From NCBI RefSeq assembly GCF_000024405.1, contig NC_013517.1:3007989-3071988 (forward strand): a stretch of 64,000 nt of DNA. The letters run 5' to 3'. Both the position numbers and the translations under genes were made by a program. Below the pieces are notes generated by a model. It was not told the origin of the DNA. It ran no database searches and saw nothing but the letters and a program-made list of their open reading frames with translations. Source of the stretch: Sebaldella termitidis ATCC 33386 (GTDB lineage: Bacteria > Fusobacteriota > Fusobacteriia > Fusobacteriales > Leptotrichiaceae). Every line of letters starts with the position of its first letter. Position 1 is the stretch's first letter. Positions 9,020 through 18,284 of this stretch are shown here, in pieces.

Positions 9020-9424
9020 TTACGAATAAATATTTAAGAAATTTTGTGGTAATTTTGCTAAATCATCCGTATTTTCAAATTTTTCAGTATAAGGTCTTAT
9101 CAATACTTTAAATTGTTGTCCGAAAACAGTTTGATCAAATCCTAATCCATCAGAAGTCTTTATAAAATTCGTTGAATTCTCAGGTAAATTAAATTGATTT
9201 ACCTTATATCTGTCTATGTTTATTAAAACCAAATGTTTAGAAAGATATTCTTCTAAAATATCTTTTATTGACTCTATGCCTTCTACATCAGATAACATAA
9301 CTTCAGATTGATTTATATAATGTTGAATATCGTCATCACTCATCTGATATGTGTAGGAACCATCAACTTCTTTTGTTTCTAGTTCAATGATTCCTCGTCT
9401 TATATCTTCAATACTTACTCCCAT
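9020..9424 (-). CDS. Head-tail connector / adaptor protein (gp6-like)
   Basis: This 134-residue protein is encoded soon after the capsid gene. The N-terminal helices DDIQHYINQSEVMLSDV and IKDILEEYLSKHLVLINIDRY fit the all-helical gp6/YqbG-type adaptors that dock on the portal. The C-terminus is loop-rich (FNLPENSTNFIKTSDGLGFDQ, LAKLPQNFLNIYS). The call rests on position, length and helical N-terminus. Confidence 0.55.
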   Translation of the reverse strand: MGVSIEDIRRGIIELETKEVDGSYTYQMSDDDIQHYINQSEVMLSDVEGIESIKDILEEYLSKHLVLINIDRYKVNQFNLPENSTNFIKTSDGLGFDQTVFGQQFKVLIRPYTEKFENTDDLAKLPQNFLNIYS

Positions 9425-9426
9425 AA

Positions 9427-9663
9427 TTAAACATTCCCTTGTTCAAAGTTTATTTTATCTACCTCTTCCTGCAGCTTTTCTCTATCTGTTGTATTTGATA
9501 TTTTAAGAATTTCTTTCTTAAAAAAATAATGTGTTTTAAGCTCTTTTATTTCATTATCTTCAAGTTCTAACACTTTCGCTCCTGGAACTATGCTGACAAT
9601 TTTCTTTTCTAAAGGTATTTTTATTACACTCTTAGTTCTATTTATAATTGCAATCTCTTTCAT
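9427..9663 (-). CDS. Small capsid-cluster protein of unknown function
   Basis: I chose ATG 9663 because AAAGGAGAGAAT lies directly before it; an ATG at 9678 overlapping the capsid stop lacks such a site. The 78-residue product has short beta strands (KEIAIINRTKSVIKIPL) and an acidic helical C-terminus. It may be a capsid accessory, but I recognise no family. Confidence 0.5.
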   Translation of the reverse strand: MKEIAIINRTKSVIKIPLEKKIVSIVPGAKVLELEDNEIKELKTHYFFKKEILKISNTTDREKLQEEVDKINFEQGNV

Positions 9664-9677
9664 ATTCTCTCCTTTCA

Positions 9678-10586
9678 TTAAGCCGGATATCCAGCAAATG
9701 TAACTTCCATAATTGATTCTGGTCTATATGCCATTACTTCACTATCTTTAAGCTCTACTCCACCTTCAATTTCTCTTTTTATTTCATATTCAAATGTTCT
9801 TGGAGCTATAATTTCTTTAAATTCATAGTTTTCTTGCTTAGCATCAAGAACTATTGCCCCTGCTTCTCCTGTAGTAGGCGAAATTAAGTTTTTAACCATT
9901 TGAATACTTCCAAATAAATTCTTTCTTTCTATTACCGTCAAAGAATCAAGATCACTATTTGCATCTGAATTATATACTTCTAAAAATTTGTAATATATAT
10001 CTTGATGAACAGCAAATATTAAAGGTTCATATTTACCTTTTATTCCTGTAGTAAATTCCTTACTCACTCTAACCAATTCATTTACTATTTCAATTCCAGT
10101 TGCTGTCGCTAAATTAAGAGTTGATGCATACAATCTTTTACCTTCAACTGTGAATAAACCTATTCTTCCACCTAAAACATCATCACCATATAATAGAAGA
10201 TCATTCTCTCTATCAGCCACAGAGTTAACCGCTGTTCTAATTTCTCTTTCAGGATCTTTTTTACCGGAAGCAATAAGTTGGATATCTTGTACTGTAAATT
10301 TATATCCTGAAGTTATAACAAATGTTCTTGCATATTTTTTTTCCTCACCTGTATTTACGAAAGGAATATCATTTATCAGCTCATCTGATACGATCGCTTT
10401 AAATTTGCCTGCCCATTCTCTGTATATAATCACATCTGTAGCTATATCCATGCCGTCTGAGGCAGAACTAAAAGGAATAAGTTTTCTTGCTTCAAATTCA
10501 TCTACTTTTTCATCCAAAACTTTGTCTAAAGTTACCTTGAATTTTTCATCAACCTTATTAGGATCAAAATTATATCTATTTAACAT
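9678..10586 (-). CDS. Major capsid protein (HK97/encapsulin-like fold)
   Basis: This 302-residue protein follows protease/scaffold and decoration genes. The segment YARTFVITSGYKFTVQDIQL, the long helix ending ADRENDLLLYGDD and the loop GGRIGLFTVEGKRLY match the DUF2184/encapsulin-like capsid group. The C-terminal EYEIKREIEGGVELKDSEVM strand block is also typical. No obvious N-terminal delta domain is present, consistent with scaffold supplied by the upstream gene. Confidence 0.8.
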   Translation of the reverse strand: MLNRYNFDPNKVDEKFKVTLDKVLDEKVDEFEARKLIPFSSASDGMDIATDVIIYREWAGKFKAIVSDELINDIPFVNTGEEKKYARTFVITSGYKFTVQDIQLIASGKKDPEREIRTAVNSVADRENDLLLYGDDVLGGRIGLFTVEGKRLYASTLNLATATGIEIVNELVRVSKEFTTGIKGKYEPLIFAVHQDIYYKFLEVYNSDANSDLDSLTVIERKNLFGSIQMVKNLISPTTGEAGAIVLDAKQENYEFKEIIAPRTFEYEIKREIEGGVELKDSEVMAYRPESIMEVTFAGYPA

Positions 10587-10590
10587 TTAT

Positions 10591-11031
10591 CTACCCTCCA
10601 TATACCGTATTTTGTAATATTATTATTGTTTCTCCGTCTGTTGCTGCCGTTTCGTCATAAAAAGCATTGATTGCCGTTGCTCCTGATGCACCTTCTACAA
10701 CGAATTTACCTGTTGCATCTAATGCTGCTCTTGCTCCTTCGGTTACATTAGCACCAGCAATTACATATAAATTCCCACTTCTTAATACCTTTACACTTGA
10801 ACCGCCCTGTATAAGTTTATTATTATTTGAATCAACATAATTATGATCTGTATGCATTACTATTCCTGCAAATACTCCACCTGTTACATATGGTTCTACA
10901 TGATCTTCCTTTCCTGACACATATTGAACAGGAGTTCCGATTATTAAGTCTACATCAGTATAAAAAGTTCTATAATCAGTTCCTTGTGTACTGTACGCTT
11001 CTTTTCCTGCTTGATTTACTACAACTGCCAT
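10591..11031 (-). CDS. Head decoration / capsid cement protein (DUF2190-like)
   Basis: This 146-residue beta-rich protein is encoded between the protease/scaffold and the capsid. Hallmarks are GGVFAGIVMHTDHN, LRSGNLYVIAGANVTEGARAAL and the Ala/Gly-rich KFVVEGASGATAINAFYD end, all of the DUF2190/gp24 cement type. It would bind the outside of the capsid lattice. Its ATG overlaps the preceding stop by one base (TAATG). Confidence 0.7.
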   Translation of the reverse strand: MAVVVNQAGKEAYSTQGTDYRTFYTDVDLIIGTPVQYVSGKEDHVEPYVTGGVFAGIVMHTDHNYVDSNNNKLIQGGSSVKVLRSGNLYVIAGANVTEGARAALDATGKFVVEGASGATAINAFYDETAATDGETIIILQNTVYGG

Positions 11032-12053
11032 TATTTTTCCTCCTTACTTTTGCTTCTGAATTTTTTGAAATATCCACTATTGAATTTTTTTCTTTCTGTA
11101 GTATCTTCTGATTTTCCGTCATTATTTAATTTTGTTTTTTTGTCAGGTTTTGAATTTTCAGATGATTCATAACAAAAATTAAATACTCCGATTAGTTGAT
11201 CTTCATCAATATCTTCTGATTCATTGAAAGTAGGATTTACATTCATTATTACCGCTTTCATAAGTTCTTTTGTATCATCCTTTGCTTTTTCATATTCTTC
11301 CGAATTCAACACTTCTTGTGCTTTTAATTTTATTTCCTCATCATTTCTTTCTGACAACAATGCATCATAATCTTCCTTTAATTCATTGAATTCTTTGGTC
11401 TTATCCTTCAAATCTTTTATATTTTTTTCATTTTCTTGATTCAACCTCACTGCTTCCTGATAAATTGTATTTTCATCTACTTCTTTTCCGTTCCATTTAA
11501 ATTTCATTGTATTACCTCCATCTTCTTTATAGTTATAAATTAATTTTATATCTGTTCCTGCTCGACCGTTTCCACTTAAAAGAGCCACATGATTTCCCAC
11601 AATATTAGTCTGAATATATTCATCTTTGTTTATCTGCACTATATTTGCATAATATCCAGCACTTAATTGTATATCCTCGCCACTTGCTCTTTTTTGATTG
11701 ATAAAGTCTATTGCATCTTTACTCTCAACTTGTAAAATTGCCCCAAGCTTGTTATCTTCTTCAAAAACACTTATAATCGTGCCTTTCTTATGCTTACTTA
11801 CATTTTCGTTAGTTATCATTGTTAAAAGACCATTTTCTTCCGGATGTTCCAATGTAACTGTTTTATATTCAAAACTTTTCACTGTATTATAATTAAATAA
11901 ATTTTGATAATTTATTTTTTCTTTTATACGCTGATTAGATTCTAAATAATAATCCATATACTTATCCGCTTCTAACATGTACCCTTTTATTCTTAAAAAC
12001 CCTTCCTCAGTTACTTCGAAATGTGTCATTTCCCCTAAATTAAATCTTATCAA
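11031..12053 (-). CDS. Prohead protease-scaffold fusion (DUF2213-like)
   Basis: This is a 340-residue protein. Residues ~1-170 carry the DUF2213 protease pattern: TLEHPEENG with a candidate His, IQLSAGYYA with a candidate Ser, and NHVALLSGNGRAGTD at the domain end. Residues ~190-300 are charged and helical (ENEKNIKDLKDKTKEFNELKED), as expected of an internal scaffold later cut by the protease. The C-terminus is very basic. It overlaps the MuF-like gene by four bases. It acts inside the assembling procapsid. Confidence 0.7.
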   Translation of the reverse strand: MIRFNLGEMTHFEVTEEGFLRIKGYMLEADKYMDYYLESNQRIKEKINYQNLFNYNTVKSFEYKTVTLEHPEENGLLTMITNENVSKHKKGTIISVFEEDNKLGAILQVESKDAIDFINQKRASGEDIQLSAGYYANIVQINKDEYIQTNIVGNHVALLSGNGRAGTDIKLIYNYKEDGGNTMKFKWNGKEVDENTIYQEAVRLNQENEKNIKDLKDKTKEFNELKEDYDALLSERNDEEIKLKAQEVLNSEEYEKAKDDTKELMKAVIMNVNPTFNESEDIDEDQLIGVFNFCYESSENSKPDKKTKLNNDGKSEDTTERKKFNSGYFKKFRSKSKEEK

Positions 12054-12757
12054 ATCATATTCACCGCCTTTCTAATTACATCATCAGGTATTTTAAATTT
12101 ACAGCGACATCCTGGGTCTTCCTGTGGTAATTTTTGTGAGATACTAGGATCGCTCAAACAATTACCATATAAATCAAACCTTAATCCATGTCTATATTTG
12201 TGATCTAACCTCACTCTACTATCATGCATCGTCCACCATATAAATCCATCTATTTGAAGTTCCTCCAAAACCTGTACATTATATGAAGTATGATAATTAC
12301 CGCTTTCAAGTGTAGAATGGTAAAGATTTCCACTTTTCATTCTCTGTTTTGTTACTTTTATTATTTCTTTTACTTCATTTTTCGTCTTTAATGATTGAGC
12401 AATATCTTTGAATCTATTACTTGTCGCAGATAAAGTTAATAATATTGTCGTTGACCATAACAGTAATTTTTTAAGATTTTTTTTCTTTGATTTAGTAAGT
12501 AATTGCTTTATTTTTTTCAATTTAGATTTTTTAGTTCTTTTGATATACTCATTATCTATATCTTCCATTATTTCTAAAAGTATCAATCCTACTTCATCTT
12601 CGTATTTAGAATTATATTCATATTCATCCAAAGCTTTGTAAAGTTCATCTTCACTATTGATATCTTTCTTTCCTAAATAACTTAATAGTTTGTTCAATTC
12701 TTTGTCATAAATCTTCTGTAATTCCAGCTCTCTTTCTCTTTTTATTCCTATCTCCAT
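12050..12757 (-). CDS. Minor head protein (Mu gpF / SPP1 gp7-like)
   Basis: This 235-residue protein has the PF04233 signature at its C-terminus. YHTSYNVQVLEE is followed by FIWWTMHDSRVRLDHKYRHG and the metal-binding-like GCRCKFKIP near the end. The N-terminal half is Lys-rich and helical. Start ATG 12757 follows AGGTGG at good spacing; a GTG at 12769 is the alternative. Such proteins sit near the portal and can travel with the DNA. Confidence 0.75.
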   Translation of the reverse strand: MEIGIKRERELELQKIYDKELNKLLSYLGKKDINSEDELYKALDEYEYNSKYEDEVGLILLEIMEDIDNEYIKRTKKSKLKKIKQLLTKSKKKNLKKLLLWSTTILLTLSATSNRFKDIAQSLKTKNEVKEIIKVTKQRMKSGNLYHSTLESGNYHTSYNVQVLEELQIDGFIWWTMHDSRVRLDHKYRHGLRFDLYGNCLSDPSISQKLPQEDPGCRCKFKIPDDVIRKAVNMI

Positions 12758-12758
12758 C

Positions 12759-14300
12759 TTATCTACCACCTAACATTGAGATAACATCATCAAATGTAAA
12801 ATTATTATTTTCATCTCCAAGCTTTTTAACAATATCTGTAAATTCATCTAAAGAATTTGATTCTTGAGCTGTTGTGTAAGCATTTAGGAAAATTGTTAAT
12901 GAATCTGTATTTATCTTACGTATTTCTGCTTTTTGTTTCTCAAGATCAAGATCCATTTTTGAAAATTCATCAGCATCAATATAAAGTTCTGCTAAATCTT
13001 GACCAGTTATGTCTTTATTAAACTCTAAAGTAGAAATTAGTTTCTTAACTTTGTCTGATTTTGGTTTTAAGCCTACTCTAGCCATCAAGTCAATTGCTCC
13101 GTTAATAAGTCCTAGTTTATCTTGATAACTTTTAGTTCTTGCACTTTCTGTCTCAGCCTTTTCTTTATCATCTATTTCTATAAGACTTGGCAATAATACC
13201 TCAAAATATAAATTATCTTTTCTAAGTGATTTTAAAATTTTACCTACAATATCATTTATGACTGGCTTTGCCTCATCATTAAATAGTCTTTGTAAAAATT
13301 CAGCATACTTCTTACCATCTTCTTCGGCTCCTGAAATAGCTCCTGCGGTATTTCCAATAAGTCTTTGCTTTGGGATATTTGTATGTATACTGAGAATTGT
13401 TCCGGCTGTATTTATAAATTTTTCTGGATCAAATCCTAAACTTGTATTCAATACTTCCAACTTATCATCTGTTCCTTTAACCACTAAGCTGCTTGCATTA
13501 AATTCCTGTTCTTTGGTTGCAATTCCACCATTTTTTTCTATATCTTTTGCATTAGCTTTATCTGTGCTATAAATAAGTAAATTAGCTCTGTATATTATTT
13601 GACCTATTGACCATTCAACAGTATCAGTTATAACTAACTGATCCCATAATCTCGTCAATATACTTTCGCCTATTTTCCCTATATATTCATTTGTTCTTGC
13701 CAGATATGCCCGTGTAGGATTGACTATTGTTCTAATTTGCATCTTGGTATCATCATCATACTCTGCTATCGTCAATTCCTTTATTTCAGATTTTTTTTCA
13801 TATTTCCCTTGATTTAATTTAATAGATGCTATTTCAGGTTTTTCATATATTGCCAAATTATAAATATCAAAACTTTCTCCTAATGGTTCTGAAATATTTT
13901 TCTCTATATCTTCTGTTACTGCATAAACTAAAGCACTATATCCATATTTCCTGGAAGCTTTCAGCATATATTTTAGTTTACTTATGAAATCTAATTTATT
14001 AAGCTGTTCCCATACTTTGTCGTATACATCTTGATTTTCATTTCCTGAACTATCATAAAACTTTAAATCAAAATCATTTTTCAACATATCATCAATTGGT
14101 GCATCTATAATATTGACTGCTAATTGATTGCTGCTTATAATAGTATTTATTTCTGAATCGTCCAAAACCTTTTTTACAGGAGTCTGTTTATTCAATACAT
14201 CTCTTTCTGTTCCTTTTGTACTATTAGCTGACGAGCTTTCCATCATGTTCATTTTCTCCTGTGATTTTCCTCGCCCTATTCCTTTAAAAAATTTCAACAT
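12759..14300 (-). CDS. Portal protein (DUF1073-like)
   Basis: This 513-residue protein sits between large terminase and MuF-like genes. The N-terminal motif NQLAVNIIDAPIDDMLKNDF, followed by ASRKYGYSALVYAV, matches the DUF1073 portal family. IHTNIPKQRLIGNTAGAISG is also characteristic, and a Glu/Lys-rich C-terminal helix region follows. It forms the dodecameric ring through which DNA enters and leaves the capsid. Confidence 0.8.
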   Translation of the reverse strand: MLKFFKGIGRGKSQEKMNMMESSSANSTKGTERDVLNKQTPVKKVLDDSEINTIISSNQLAVNIIDAPIDDMLKNDFDLKFYDSSGNENQDVYDKVWEQLNKLDFISKLKYMLKASRKYGYSALVYAVTEDIEKNISEPLGESFDIYNLAIYEKPEIASIKLNQGKYEKKSEIKELTIAEYDDDTKMQIRTIVNPTRAYLARTNEYIGKIGESILTRLWDQLVITDTVEWSIGQIIYRANLLIYSTDKANAKDIEKNGGIATKEQEFNASSLVVKGTDDKLEVLNTSLGFDPEKFINTAGTILSIHTNIPKQRLIGNTAGAISGAEEDGKKYAEFLQRLFNDEAKPVINDIVGKILKSLRKDNLYFEVLLPSLIEIDDKEKAETESARTKSYQDKLGLINGAIDLMARVGLKPKSDKVKKLISTLEFNKDITGQDLAELYIDADEFSKMDLDLEKQKAEIRKINTDSLTIFLNAYTTAQESNSLDEFTDIVKKLGDENNNFTFDDVISMLGGR

Positions 14301-14308
14301 ACCTCCTC

Positions 14309-15880
14309 CTATAATAAAAAATGATTTGAAGCAGTATATTTATCTCTTATTACGATTCCTGCATAGCTTGCACAATCGACCATATCATCATGAGTGCCAT
14401 TAGGAAATTCTAACAGCTGCCTTTCATATGCTTCTACTTCAGGATCTTCTTTGTGGAGTCTATGATATACTCTTCTATTTCCATATAAATTTATAATACT
14501 TGATGCTCTAAATACTTTGTCACCTTGTGCTTGAAGTTCTTCAATTAAGAACCCTTCTTCTTTAAATTTCTGTATTAAGTAGGTTCCTGATTGTTTATCT
14601 TCAATATAAGTTGTATCTGGACTTAAATTTAAAATCTGATTCCTTAATATTCTTTCTTGATCCGGTATCTTTAACCTATTATGATAAATATTTAGCAGCA
14701 ACAGCTCCTTATCAGGTGTTAATGCCCAATGAAAGATCGCCGTTTCGTCGTTTTCATCTTTTTCTTTCATTGCAGTATCTACCGTGAAAAATCTTACACA
14801 ATCCCTTTTAAGTATTGTTTTCGTATTCCCGTCATTATATAAGTAATAGAAATGGTTATCTTCTTTGAAATACTTAAAATCTTCTCTGTGGAAATAGTCT
14901 CCTTCTTCCGGTGTCGGTCTTTGCTGAAACAATGAAGCCCATGTCCTCGGATTAGATTTATATGGTTCATAAAATGCTTCATCAAATCCACCTTCTTCCC
15001 ACAATAATTCCCCTTTTTTTCTAAGTAAGATGTCTGTTTCTTCATTCTCACATTCTGCTGCCAGAATCAATTCAGCAAACTTCTCACTTTCATCTTCTTT
15101 AAGCCTTCCTGCCAGATCATCATAATGCCATCTAGTCATAACTACTAAAGCTATCATGACTTCCCCAGGATTAATTCTTGTACTCGCATCATCTTTCCAA
15201 GTTTCCCATAATCTGTCTCTATATCTTTTGGAATTTGCTTCAAGTCTGTTCTTTACAGGATCATCTATTATTAATAAACTTGATCCTTCTCCTGTCATTC
15301 TACCTTGTAGTGGGGTACTAATTACTCTAGCTGCTTTTTCTGTTTCCCATGTCGTACTCCCCTTAACCTTTAAATCTATATTTCCAAAATACTTCTTATA
15401 TTCTATATATAGATCTTTATTTCTTGCCCCTGCCTTAGCTGCTAAATCTTTTCCATATGCACCTAATATAACCGGCTTTTGTGTTTTTAAAACAAACCAA
15501 CTAGGGAATGTATTTGTTATACTTGTACTTTTTAAATGCCTCGGCGGCATATTAATTATCATCTTAAATCTTCGCTTGTCTGTTTTTATTACACCCAGAC
15601 TTGCTAATGTCAGAATGTCACAAATAAGTTCTATATGCCTGCCTCTTATAAGAGGATTACTATTCGGAAAAGTATTCTTAAAATAACTGTAATATGATTC
15701 TGTTATCAAGTATTTATTCAAGGTTATTATTTCTTTCATTTCTTCAACTTTTAACTTATTAATCTCTAAGTTCTCAATATACTTCTCTATATTTTTTATT
15801 TCCAAAAATTTTTCGTATCTTTCCTTATTGAGAATTTCTAAATTATTAAGTTCTAAGAATCTATTCAGAGCCTTCATCAT
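14309..15880 (-). CDS. terL: Large terminase subunit
   Basis: This ~523-residue packaging ATPase/nuclease carries a Walker A variant INMPPRHLKST (residues ~108-118) and Walker B SSLLIIDDPV (~205-214). The C-terminal RNase H-like nuclease domain has FFTVDTAMKEKDE, TYIEDKQSG and the final HDDMVDCASYAG with paired Asp. Adjacent ATGs at 15880 and 15877 follow AAAGGTG; either is possible. It overlaps the small subunit gene, as is usual for terminase pairs. Confidence 0.92.
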   Translation of the reverse strand: MMKALNRFLELNNLEILNKERYEKFLEIKNIEKYIENLEINKLKVEEMKEIITLNKYLITESYYSYFKNTFPNSNPLIRGRHIELICDILTLASLGVIKTDKRRFKMIINMPPRHLKSTSITNTFPSWFVLKTQKPVILGAYGKDLAAKAGARNKDLYIEYKKYFGNIDLKVKGSTTWETEKAARVISTPLQGRMTGEGSSLLIIDDPVKNRLEANSKRYRDRLWETWKDDASTRINPGEVMIALVVMTRWHYDDLAGRLKEDESEKFAELILAAECENEETDILLRKKGELLWEEGGFDEAFYEPYKSNPRTWASLFQQRPTPEEGDYFHREDFKYFKEDNHFYYLYNDGNTKTILKRDCVRFFTVDTAMKEKDENDETAIFHWALTPDKELLLLNIYHNRLKIPDQERILRNQILNLSPDTTYIEDKQSGTYLIQKFKEEGFLIEELQAQGDKVFRASSIINLYGNRRVYHRLHKEDPEVEAYERQLLEFPNGTHDDMVDCASYAGIVIRDKYTASNHFLL

Positions 15881-16634
15881 TAACACCTTTTAATCCTTGA
15901 ATTTTTTTAACAATATTTTTGACATCTTCTTCATTTACTTCTTCATTAGTTCCGTTTAAATCTCTTGCTTTTTCTTTACTTAATTCAAACTTATCAATTT
16001 CTATATTCTCTTCTGTTAACTGCTTTTCGTATTCTGCCTGAGTATAAATAGATATTACCTGTAAATCTGTCTGTATTTCCTTTTCTATTAATCTTATATT
16101 TGTTATAGCTTTATTGATTGCTATTTGAAGGTCTTTGTCTGTCGAATTCTCCTCTATAGAATCCACTAAATCCATTAGTATTTTTTTCTTTTTTGCTTTT
16201 ACTTTTTTTAATATCTCTGTACCCTCTGGATAAGCAAACTTTACTGTATCTTCAAGTATCCTTCTAGCTCTTTCTATCAGATATGGTCTTATCGGTTTCT
16301 TATATTCATAAAAAGATCCGTTTGATACTCCATGTTTTTCCATTATTTCTTTATCTGTAAGATTTTCAGGATTTGCTATTATTTCTGCTTGTACTTTTGT
16401 TTTTTTGTCTTGTCCTGTTGTCCTATTTTTTTTGTCCTGTCTTTGGTTTTTTTGTCCTGTTTTTTTGTCCTGTCCTGTTTCTTTTTTTTTGAGATATCTC
16501 TCATGTTTTCTTTTTATACTGTCCGTTTGCATTTCAAGGGATAACTCTCTTTTTATCCGCTCATATACTTCTTTTTTTGTCTTGTACTCAGGACTAAGTT
16601 TTATATATAACTGATCTATTAATTTTATATCCAT
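15861..16634 (-). CDS. Small terminase subunit-like DNA-binding protein
   Basis: This 257-residue protein is directly upstream of terL. An N-terminal basic region carries imperfect repeats of Gln-Asp-Lys-Lys-Thr-Gly (residues ~50-80). A helix-turn-helix-like part follows (NLTDKEIMEKHGVSNGSFYEY), then a long helical segment (~125-190) and an acidic C-terminus. This is the layout of TerS proteins, which bind pac/cos DNA and load TerL. The DNA of the repeat part is a run of T-tracts with TCCTG steps, prone to slippage. Confidence 0.7.
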   Translation of the reverse strand: MDIKLIDQLYIKLSPEYKTKKEVYERIKRELSLEMQTDSIKRKHERYLKKKETGQDKKTGQKNQRQDKKNRTTGQDKKTKVQAEIIANPENLTDKEIMEKHGVSNGSFYEYKKPIRPYLIERARRILEDTVKFAYPEGTEILKKVKAKKKKILMDLVDSIEENSTDKDLQIAINKAITNIRLIEKEIQTDLQVISIYTQAEYEKQLTEENIEIDKFELSKEKARDLNGTNEEVNEEDVKNIVKKIQGLKGVNDEGSE

Positions 16635-16765
16635 TCATCCATTAGTCCTCCTTTTATATCTATTCTGTTTTTCTATTTTTTTATATTCACAAGATATTGT
16701 ATTTCATGTTATATTTTGTCGGGAAAATACAATACAAAATACTACATATTGTGTTTTAAAAAAAA

Positions 16766-16816
16766 GGAGCCTCTAAGTAATAGACTATATTCCGTCTATT
16801 TTCACTTAGAAGCTCC
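16766..16816 (-). terminator. Strong intrinsic terminator
   Basis: GGAGC-CTCTAAGT-AATAGAC pairs with the reverse complement ending at 16816, a ~20-bp stem. Read on the minus strand it is followed by a run of eight T. It lies just after the lipoprotein gene and separates that upstream unit from the terminase operon. Confidence 0.9.
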
Positions 16817-16885
16817 CAAATTCATGAGCAATAACTCCCTTATTTATTTTCTATATTATAATATTTATCATACAAAAAGTCAAAT

Positions 16886-17443
16886 TTACCTCATTGTATA
16901 CTCGTATTTCTCGCCTTCAATTTCAAAAATAAGTTTCAAAGGATTTTGTGTTTCTTCAACCTCTTGAGGCACAGACAACAAATATCTGACGCCTAAAGTT
17001 TTTAATGGATCTATAGCAGTAATATTAGCATATGTAAATCCTGTCTGTGAATCTTCCGGTATTGGCTCTGCCGAATATGTATAACCACCATTATAATCTG
17101 CCGTTACCGTCATAATTTCGTCAGCCCCTAGTTGCTGCTTTTGAATATTTTTTACATCTGTGTCTACATGGATATATACATTTCCACTTTCAGCTGGATA
17201 ATGCGTATAAAAACCTGAAGTATCATCTGGTAACACATCATAACTAAATTCTATTTTTTTTATTGTTATTTCAGCCTTAGAGTTTTTTATAGTATCACCT
17301 ATTTTCAAAGTTTTTATTTCATTTTTCTTTTCCTCGACAACTTCATTTTTGTTCTCTGCTTCTTTTTTAGTAACAGTATTTTTTTGGGTTCCACACGACA
17401 TTATCAAACTTAACATTAACAAAATATACAGAATTTTTTTCAT
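16886..17443 (-). CDS. Prophage lipoprotein (DUF4352-like)
   Basis: This 185-residue exported lipoprotein has a signal peptide with lipobox LIMSC (lipidated Cys17). A short Lys/Glu linker then leads to a beta-rich domain starting LKIGDTIKNSKAEITIKKIEFS, the typical opening of DUF4352-like domains. It is isolated between small early genes and the terminase operon, with its own terminator. That placement and a surface-exposed product suggest a lysogenic-conversion gene, for example surface exclusion; this is inference. Confidence 0.75.
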   Translation of the reverse strand: MKKILYILLMLSLIMSCGTQKNTVTKKEAENKNEVVEEKKNEIKTLKIGDTIKNSKAEITIKKIEFSYDVLPDDTSGFYTHYPAESGNVYIHVDTDVKNIQKQQLGADEIMTVTADYNGGYTYSAEPIPEDSQTGFTYANITAIDPLKTLGVRYLLSVPQEVEETQNPLKLIFEIEGEKYEYTMR

Positions 17444-17494
17444 TGCATACCTCCTTTGTATTTATGATTATTTTATCATTTTTTTAAACTTATA

Positions 17495-17656
17495 TCAAAA
17501 TTTTTCTTTTTTTATTGTATCTATAAGTTTACCTTTTGTCATTTTTACTTCTACCCAACCAGTCCAGCCTTCTTTTTTTAGATTTATAATTTTTAATACC
17601 GCACTTTTTATCCCTATATCTTCATTTATTATTTCTAATATTTCATTATCACTCAT
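17495..17656 (-). CDS. Small protein of unknown function (53 aa)
   Basis: An ATG preceded by GGAGGACAA begins a 53-residue frame with an acidic helix (SDNEILEIINEDIG) and the segment KKEGWTGWVEVKMTKG. Clean ribosome site and coding-like composition support it. It lies 51 bases upstream of the lipoprotein gene. No family recognised. Confidence 0.6.
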   Translation of the reverse strand: MSDNEILEIINEDIGIKSAVLKIINLKKEGWTGWVEVKMTKGKLIDTIKKEKF

Positions 17657-17716
17657 TTGTCCTCCCTAACTTCATTTCTTAAATGCACAAGTTCGTTTCA
17701 TTCAAATTCGATCTTT

Positions 17717-17923
17717 TCATTTGCTTCCTGGTATTTTCTTGGGCTTTGGACTACTTGGCACTTTTGGCTTTTCCGGAAACAAAGCCTCTAATATTTTAAT
17801 TGGAATCCCTATAAATATATGGCACATTAAACTTATTATTCCTATAAAAAGAATCCCACACCAGAACAAACCTATACAAAAAAGTATCGCAATGAATATC
17901 ATTTTTATACCTTCTATTACCAT
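17717..17923 (-). CDS. Small membrane protein with Pro-rich tail
   Basis: The 68-residue product has a long hydrophobic N-terminal part, probably two membrane segments (residues ~5-45). A Lys/Pro/Ser tail follows (PEKPKVPSSPKPKKIPGSK). The ATG overlaps the upstream stop with AGGTGATAA ahead of it. A holin-like role cannot be excluded, but no lysin is adjacent. Confidence 0.6.
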   Translation of the reverse strand: MVIEGIKMIFIAILFCIGLFWCGILFIGIISLMCHIFIGIPIKILEALFPEKPKVPSSPKPKKIPGSK

Positions 17924-18276
17924 TATTTATCACCTGTTTCCATAAGCTCAAATATTGCTTTTAACATTCCTGTTGTTTCTATTTCATAGATCCCTTTTGA
18001 CAAAGTTGTAACTATTTTTTCTTCCATATCTTTTTCAATATCCAAATTTAAATTTATTCCCCATTCATGAAACAGACCATGAAGGAACTCATGTATTATC
18101 GTTTCTTTTTGTGTGCTTAAATCCATATCCCTATTAATATTTATTTCTTTTCTAACTAAGTCTATAAAACCACTCATTCTTTGCTCTAAATATTTATCAT
18201 TTATTTCTCTTTCTGATAAAAATAGTATTTTATAGTCATAGACACCTATTCTCACAGGTATAATAGTTTTTTGCAT
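17923..18276 (-). CDS. Putative zinc metallopeptidase (HExxH)
   Basis: This 117-residue protein starts at the ATG after GGAGGAATA. It contains KETIIHEFLHGLFHEWG: His62 and His66 of HEFLH would bind zinc with Glu63 as catalyst, and a Glu near residue 85 could be a third ligand. The size and domain look like small phage or IrrE-like/SprT-like peptidases. No partner repressor is adjacent, so its substrate is unknown. Its stop overlaps the next ATG. Confidence 0.65.
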   Translation of the reverse strand: MQKTIIPVRIGVYDYKILFLSEREINDKYLEQRMSGFIDLVRKEININRDMDLSTQKETIIHEFLHGLFHEWGINLNLDIEKDMEEKIVTTLSKGIYEIETTGMLKAIFELMETGDK

Positions 18277-18284
18277 TATTCCTC

